A stretch of 64,000 nucleotides of DNA from Ehretia macrophylla (lineage: Eukaryota; Streptophyta; Magnoliopsida; Boraginales; Ehretiaceae), in NCBI GenBank assembly GCA_037974665.1, contig CM075783.1, forward strand, positions 12,481,762 to 12,545,761. Direction: 5' to 3'. Under the pieces are notes generated by a model. That model had not been told where the DNA came from, searched no databases, and saw only the letters and a program-made list of their open reading frames with translations. Positions 59,056-64,000 of the stretch are shown piece by piece. Numbering within the stretch: position 1 is the first letter of the stretch; each line of letters begins with the position of its first letter. A program made the position numbers and the translations under genes.

Positions 59056-62000
59056 TTGAAAAAAGAAAATTATTATGAGAAAACACTATTGATTCCTCGC
59101 CGCCTTCCTTCCCCACATCTTACTCCTAAAAAGAATCAAAGAAATGCCTTGCTTCTTATGATTGTTTGATACAATTTGGACTTTGAAACTTCAAAATCTG
59201 TGTTTCATATACTATGCAAATTAGCTAATAAATTTTGGGTAAGGTTGTTCAATATTTCTTGGCAAAAAGCTTCAACCCTGGCATGTGTGTATATACTTTT
59301 AATATATACTATTCTTTCTAAATCTATTTCTAATGAAGAGATAGAACACTACGTCATTTTAATATATTTTTTTTTCGAGTGAATAGTGAGGTGGTGCAAA
59401 TATGATTTTTAAATTTAGTGAAGGTTATGTATTACTCATATAAAAGAATAACTAGAAGATCCTTTATTTACCTCTTACATAACCTTCACAAAAAAGGATA
59501 ACTAGAAGATCCTCCAATTACCCCTTAGTTAGAGTCTAAAAAAGAATCCAAATTCTTGGAAATCCTTTCAACAAATCTCATCTCAAACTAACAATTTTTT
59601 ACTCCAAATTTATTTATGCAATTTGAGTTTTGGTGCTAAAGCCACCAAAAGGTGGAATTTTTGCTACTAAACCTTGGCTACTCATTTTTCATCAAAATTC
59701 CTATGACCAAAAAATTGAAATCCCTCAATCTTAATCTTAGGAGTCACTAAGAATTACTACCACATATGCCAGCCATAACCACCACTGCCTTTTGGTCTTA
59801 ATTGATGGTTGTTCAATGGATCATCAAAAGAAATTTCATATTCCTATGGCCAAAATACCCTTGGTTTGAGTCCATATGATGTCCACCTTAGTCCATTTTC
59901 TCTACACAATAGAAAGCAACCATGGAATTGATTTTAGGTTAAAGTTGAAAGGCTCAATTAATCTTAATATTACTTGAAGGACACAAATAATAGTTGGCAA
60001 ATAGTTTGAGAGCAAAACATATAATAAAGCCTTTAAGCAAATATATATTTGATATATTGTAAGAAGTTTGTTTAAATTAATTGAAAGCCTTTAAGGAAAC
60101 AAATAATAGTTGGCAAATAGTTTTACATTTATCAATTGATTGAATGTTTAAATTATTTTTTTTAAGAAACCCGAAATTTTGTACAATCATCATTGTAAGA
60201 ATCTCTACGAGGTTGACTACACATTACAACTATGAGCTTCCTATATAAAGACACATTACTCTTTCGAGATTTGAGAATCTAAGTTTACCTTTTTATAAAC
60301 CTTCGATCTATAAGAAATTAGAGTCTGTTAATGCAAGCCCAATGAATTTCATGATTTTATAGGCTCTCGAAGAGGGAAGTTCAACAAATGTCAGATGTAA
60401 AACGCCATATCTCGGTTGAACAATGTAACAAGTTTGAGGGCATGATAAAGTTTAAAAAGAATAGACAAACATAAGCTTAATAGTGAAGGCATTCTGAAAT
60501 TATTACGTTTAGCTCAAGGTTGTCATAAATCTTCCACATCATACTAAAATGAACCAACTGAGGATTGTCTGATCGACTTTCTCAAATTAATGACAAGTGC
60601 ATTAAAGAAGCAATTGATGGATACAGTAGGTGAAAAGTCATTGCCTTTGAAATCCCACCAGCTAGCTTTCGAAATCACAAGAATAGTGAACTGGAATAAA
60701 CCTATATAAAAATATAATGTAATAAAGCAAATTATAACCAACATCAATTATCAGAGAAATAGTAAAGAATGAGACAAAACACTTGCGCGGATGGTAGATC
60801 CTCTCTCAATCGGAACACTTATTTTTTTACATTGCTCTTTCTATTTTTAAGGTGATCTTGTTTTGATTTATACACCTATCAAATTAAAATAGTACTTACT
60901 CCATTTACGATTCCAAGTTTCCATGTCCGATGAATGAAACATTTTGGATATCATTTCAAATTGAAATAAGGAAAAAAAGCCATACCGTACAAAAAAAAAA
61001 GAAGCAGAAAGCTTTCCCCTTCATTGTCCATTAGCTATCCCAGTTGCTTGCCTTCTTCAAATCAAGAAAGTGATTCCTATCGACCTCAGATGGACAATTA
61101 AACCCTATGAACTCTCGCATCAATTGGATCAGCTTAAGGGAAAGATTAGCTACCAAGGAAGGGGAAAGGGGAATTGAGGTAACTAGGAAGAAGGAAATAA
61201 GCAAGCTTGGGTGCTTTTATCTTTTTGCTTGTAGCATTTGATGTTCATCATATTTTTTAAATTTTATTAACACGGTAAAGCAAGCCAGAAAATGATGGAA
61301 ATTACTCTCAAACACAAAATGATAAGAACCCTTATGCAAATTTGGATAATAAATAAAAGTGTTTTGATCATTCAAGACCCTGTAACAATAGTCATGCTCG
61401 TTTCGCAATTAGTGGCAATATGCAATTTTTTTTTTTTACAAAAATATGGTGGTTATTAACTAGATTTGGTGACGCAGCAAATTATGAAATCACATGAATA
61501 TAAGAAAGGTTTGCTTTTAAAATCTTTAACAAATCGAAAATTATAAGCTTGAGTTTGGCATGACATACACTTTTTTACATTCTTGCTAGATGCAAATTTT
61601 CAAGTCAAAGTAATGTTTTGAATGGGTATGCGGTATGCCACATGTTCTTCTATATTATTTCTTTTTGTACTATTGAACTGTTCATAAATGAAGATGATAT
61701 TATCATATTTACTCAAATAAATTGTCAAATATTATTTGGCTATCAGATTTTACCTTTGAATCTTCTTATAAATTTGATGCTTGTATGGAGTTAAATGTTT
61801 ACTTGGTCTAAACTATATCTTCTAGCATGATGCCAGAGAAAACCAAGAAAGCATACCATCATCTTAGATTTTGGAAAATCAAAAATCTTTGAAGCGGCAA
61901 GCTTTCCAAACATTATTTCTAATCGAGTTTACTTTGCTCAAACTTAACTCATTTCTTTGCCCCACAATTAATTGAAGACGTTGCATTCTTGTACTTTCTT

Positions 62001-62080
62001 TACAACATTTTTTACCACGTAAAAGTCTACAATTATAAATGAAAATAGACAAGCAATTTGGAACTTTGTAACTTAAGAAA
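59056..62080. other. Unique non-coding stretch, no gene recognised
   Basis: AT-rich with many short frames. One minus-strand frame (60747-60544) has a less random look at its C-terminal end (SWWDFKGNDFSPTVSINC, then FFNALVINLRKSIRQSS), but I do not recognise it. It could be an exon fragment of a host gene. A perfect 14-bp inverted repeat lies at 59418-59489. Confidence 0.4.
59418..59489. repeat. 14-bp perfect inverted repeat
   Basis: GTGAAGGTTATGTA (59418-59431) and TACATAACCTTCAC (59476-59489) with a 44-nt spacer. The word ATAACTAGAAGATCCT in the spacer recurs just to the right (about 59498). Confidence 0.75.
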
Positions 62081-62090
62081 CAGCTTTTGC

Positions 62091-62285
62091 CCCCAGGGCA
62101 TGACTCAGATAATTAAGGTGTGGAAAGACCTATTATAGGTCATAGATTCAAATCTCCACTCTATCTTGAAGTTTCGTCCTTGACTCACCTAATGTGTTCT
62201 TAGGGTGAGACTCTACACTCGAGATTTATCAATTGGTGGTCGGACTTAGCCAGTTAGGTTCTCTTGTCAACACAAAAAAAAAAAA
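62091..62285 (+). mobile_element. tRNA-derived SINE with poly(A) tail
   Basis: The head resembles a tRNA: A-box-like TGACTCAGATAATTAAGG (62101-62118) and B-box-like GATTCAAATCT (about 62145-62155). About 110 bp of body follow, then a run of 12 A at 62274-62285. Short similar words flank it (GCTTTTGC at about 62083 and GCTTTTTGC after the tail), a possible imperfect target duplication. Confidence 0.65.
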
Positions 62286-63257
62286 GGCTTTTTGCTTCTT
62301 CATTTACATTGGAAATCTTGGCTAAGTACATTGATTGCTACATAATTTGGCGCAAACTTTGCCACTTTAAGAATGAAACTTATGTCCTAAAACTTTGCTA
62401 TAAATGTCAAAAAATGGTCTCACAATTTAGAGGTCTACATTTGGACTTCAATAAATTCACATTACATGTAGGTGAGGTCATTTGAGTTTTTAGCACAATA
62501 AGTTGGTCAAATTTCCTATATTTAGTTACATTTCCAATTTTTTTGGAGGACTTATCCAAAGAAAAATTTTAAAATTAACAATTCATAGAAGTATTCATGT
62601 ACAATCCTATTTTAAAAAATAGATCTATTCATAATGTTATAATATTATGAATAAAATTTAACAATTATAAATTATTAATACAATTATAATATAATAATTT
62701 ATCCAATTTATAATGGTTAAATCCTACTTGTTACGGGATAATGTTACGAGACTTGGCCCAAACTAACAACCAAAGAAGTGAAAAGTAAAAAAAAAAAGAA
62801 AAAAAAGAAAGTGAAGACTAAAAAGAGCAAGAAAATCCAAAACGAATGGTAAAAAGGACACGCTCAACTCTTGCGCTCTCTCCCGCCCGTTACTAGTGCT
62901 TACACTCTGCACTGCTCGACACTCCAGTAAGTCTTCTCTCTCTCTCTATCTATATCTATATATCTATAATATATAGATATGTATATATATATAATTCTTC
63001 AATTATGTGAATATGGAAATAATTGTACTTGAGTTGGAATATTTCTTACATGTTGCTAATTAGAAATGAGTATTTGGGGGGTTTTCACTTTTTGTGCAAC
63101 CAATCATTTCTTTAATTCCTTCTTTTTCTTTTTATTCTTTAATTCAAATGTGATGCGCAGTTGAAGAATAAATTAGTTGTTGAGTACCATCTTTGGTGCG
63201 GTAATTTTTTATGAAAGCTATGCAATTTGACACTGAAGTAATAGATGATTAGATGAA
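62286..63257. other. Non-coding, with possible 5' leader of a gene beyond the window
   Basis: AT-rich to about 62720. Then a more balanced stretch (62830-62935, CTCTTGCGCTCTCTCCCGCCC) is followed by a splice-donor-like CCA/GTAAGTC at about 62927-62933 and a CT/TCTATA microsatellite. This resembles a plant 5' UTR exon and first intron start, but no coding exon follows before 64000. Weak. Confidence 0.25.
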
Positions 63258-63640
63258 CGCGAACCTTAGTTTAACGGTAAAGTTGTCGTCAAAGGTTACT
63301 AGTTCAAGTCATAGAAACATCTTCTTGCAAAAATCTAAGGTTGAGTTGGGGGACAATATACCTAAAGTGGGTGGGGCTTCCCGGGCCCGTGTAGTGAGAG
63401 TTTCATGCTCAGCGAAGGTTTTGGGGTTGAGTAATGGGAATAACCTCTTGCAAAAATATAAGGTAAGGTCGCATAAAATAAATGCAAAGTGGGTCCAACT
63501 TTTCTGGCCCTGCACATAGTGGGATTTCGTGCTTTGGGAAGGTTATGGAGTTGAGTCTTGGAAATAATCTTTTGGAAAAGTGCAAGATAAGGTTGCAGAC
63601 AATAAACTCAAAGCGGTCCAATCTTACGTTTAATTAGTAC
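63258..63640 (+). mobile_element. Au-like SINE with body repeated three times
   Basis: An A-box-like TAGTTTAACGG (63267-63277) and B-box-like GTTCAAGTC (63302-63310) precede a body with CTTCTTGCAAAAATCTAAGG and GGCTTCCCGGGCCCG, resembling plant Au-type SINEs. The body from GGTT recurs at 63417 (GGTTTTGGGGTTGAG..CTCTTGCAAAAATATAAGG) and 63541 (GGTTATGGAGTTGAG..), spaced 123 and 124 bp. Only the first copy has the complete tRNA-like head. Confidence 0.7.
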
Positions 63641-63814
63641 TTTAGTAGTAGATAATTAGGTGTTAGTTTCTTGTGAACCTTATATCTTGGTATTTGTGAT
63701 CAAATTATATCTAGAAGTCTCTTCATGAATATCATCTGTGAACTATATTTCATAAACTGTTGGAGTCCTTTCCAATTGCATTCTACCAAGCTGACTTGTC
63801 ATATTTATTACTTT

Positions 63815-64000
63815 GGGTAAACTACAAAAACTCTCCCCGTTTTTTGTTGACGTTTAACGCTAGACTTTCAGGTACAGTAATAATCTAACAACCCCCTTTT
63901 ATTTTTTAAGATTGTGGAAGTAACCTCCTGCAATTACTGGACAATAGTGGCACTGAGCCTCAACTTTATGAATTACAGGGGTTGTACGATTATGGTGCCA
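63815..64000 (+). mobile_element. Possible left end of a Mutator-like element, cut by window edge
   Basis: GGGTAAACTACAAAAACTC followed by a text similar in style to MULE terminal repeats. The right end is outside the window, so inverted repeats and target duplication cannot be tested. Confidence 0.3.

Noticed and set aside
62927-63257. Confident annotation of a gene start at the right edge
   Set aside because: A donor-like GTAAGT and a CT-rich leader are suggestive, but no coding exon follows within the window and SINE repeats occupy the putative intron.

Overview
The window is plant nuclear DNA, most likely from an AT-rich eudicot genome. The support is an intronless serine carboxypeptidase-like gene of the SCPL50 type, a plant L1-lineage LINE whose ORF2 ends in an RNase H domain, a TRIM element primed by initiator methionine tRNA, a Helitron, Mutator-like fold-back elements, a Tourist-like MITE and tRNA-derived SINEs. 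No species can be named from the sequence. No rRNA gene, tRNA gene, CRISPR array or bacterial-type operon was seen.

The main structure is a tandem segmental array with a period of about 21.86 kb. Unit 1 (about 184-22048) and unit 2 (about 22049-43929) are near-identical over most of their length. Unit 3 (47021 to about 54989) is an older, partial copy covering only the left 8 kb. Each unit starts with an AT microsatellite abutting a minus-strand LINE ORF1 fragment. Next come long non-coding DNA with an LTR-like block, a palindromic MITE and one SCPL50-like gene (CDS 7779-9143, 29636-31000, 53453-54817; 454 residues each). Units 1 and 2 continue with a GC-tract fold-back element and a Mutator-like element (10358-18189; 32212-40052). 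That element holds a nested 567-bp TRIM and a nested, dead, nearly full-length LINE. A non-coding tail follows, ending in the next microsatellite.

Units 2 and 3 are separated by a 3.09-kb Helitron (43930-47020) that landed inside the AT microsatellite. It carries three exons of a gene for the 18-kDa Fe-S-protein subunit of mitochondrial complex I (NDUFS4/FRO1).

Beyond unit 3 (55.0-64.0 kb) I found no intact gene. This part holds a 5'-truncated LINE with a 12-bp target duplication, a fold-back MULE with a perfect 9-bp target duplication, a related decayed MULE with a nested Tourist-like MITE, a tRNA-derived SINE with a poly(A) tail, and a SINE body repeated three times at 123-124 bp spacing.

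The only genes that look functional are the three SCPL50 copies. Copies 1 and 2 encode the same protein. Copy 3 differs at six residues, two of them close to the catalytic Asp and His. The most informative oddity is a divergence mosaic: units 1 and 2 differ by roughly 0.2-0.4% across about 20 kb but by several percent in the last 1.8 kb. This points to recent homogenisation or unequal exchange of older repeats rather than one simple duplication. All divergence figures are hand estimates.
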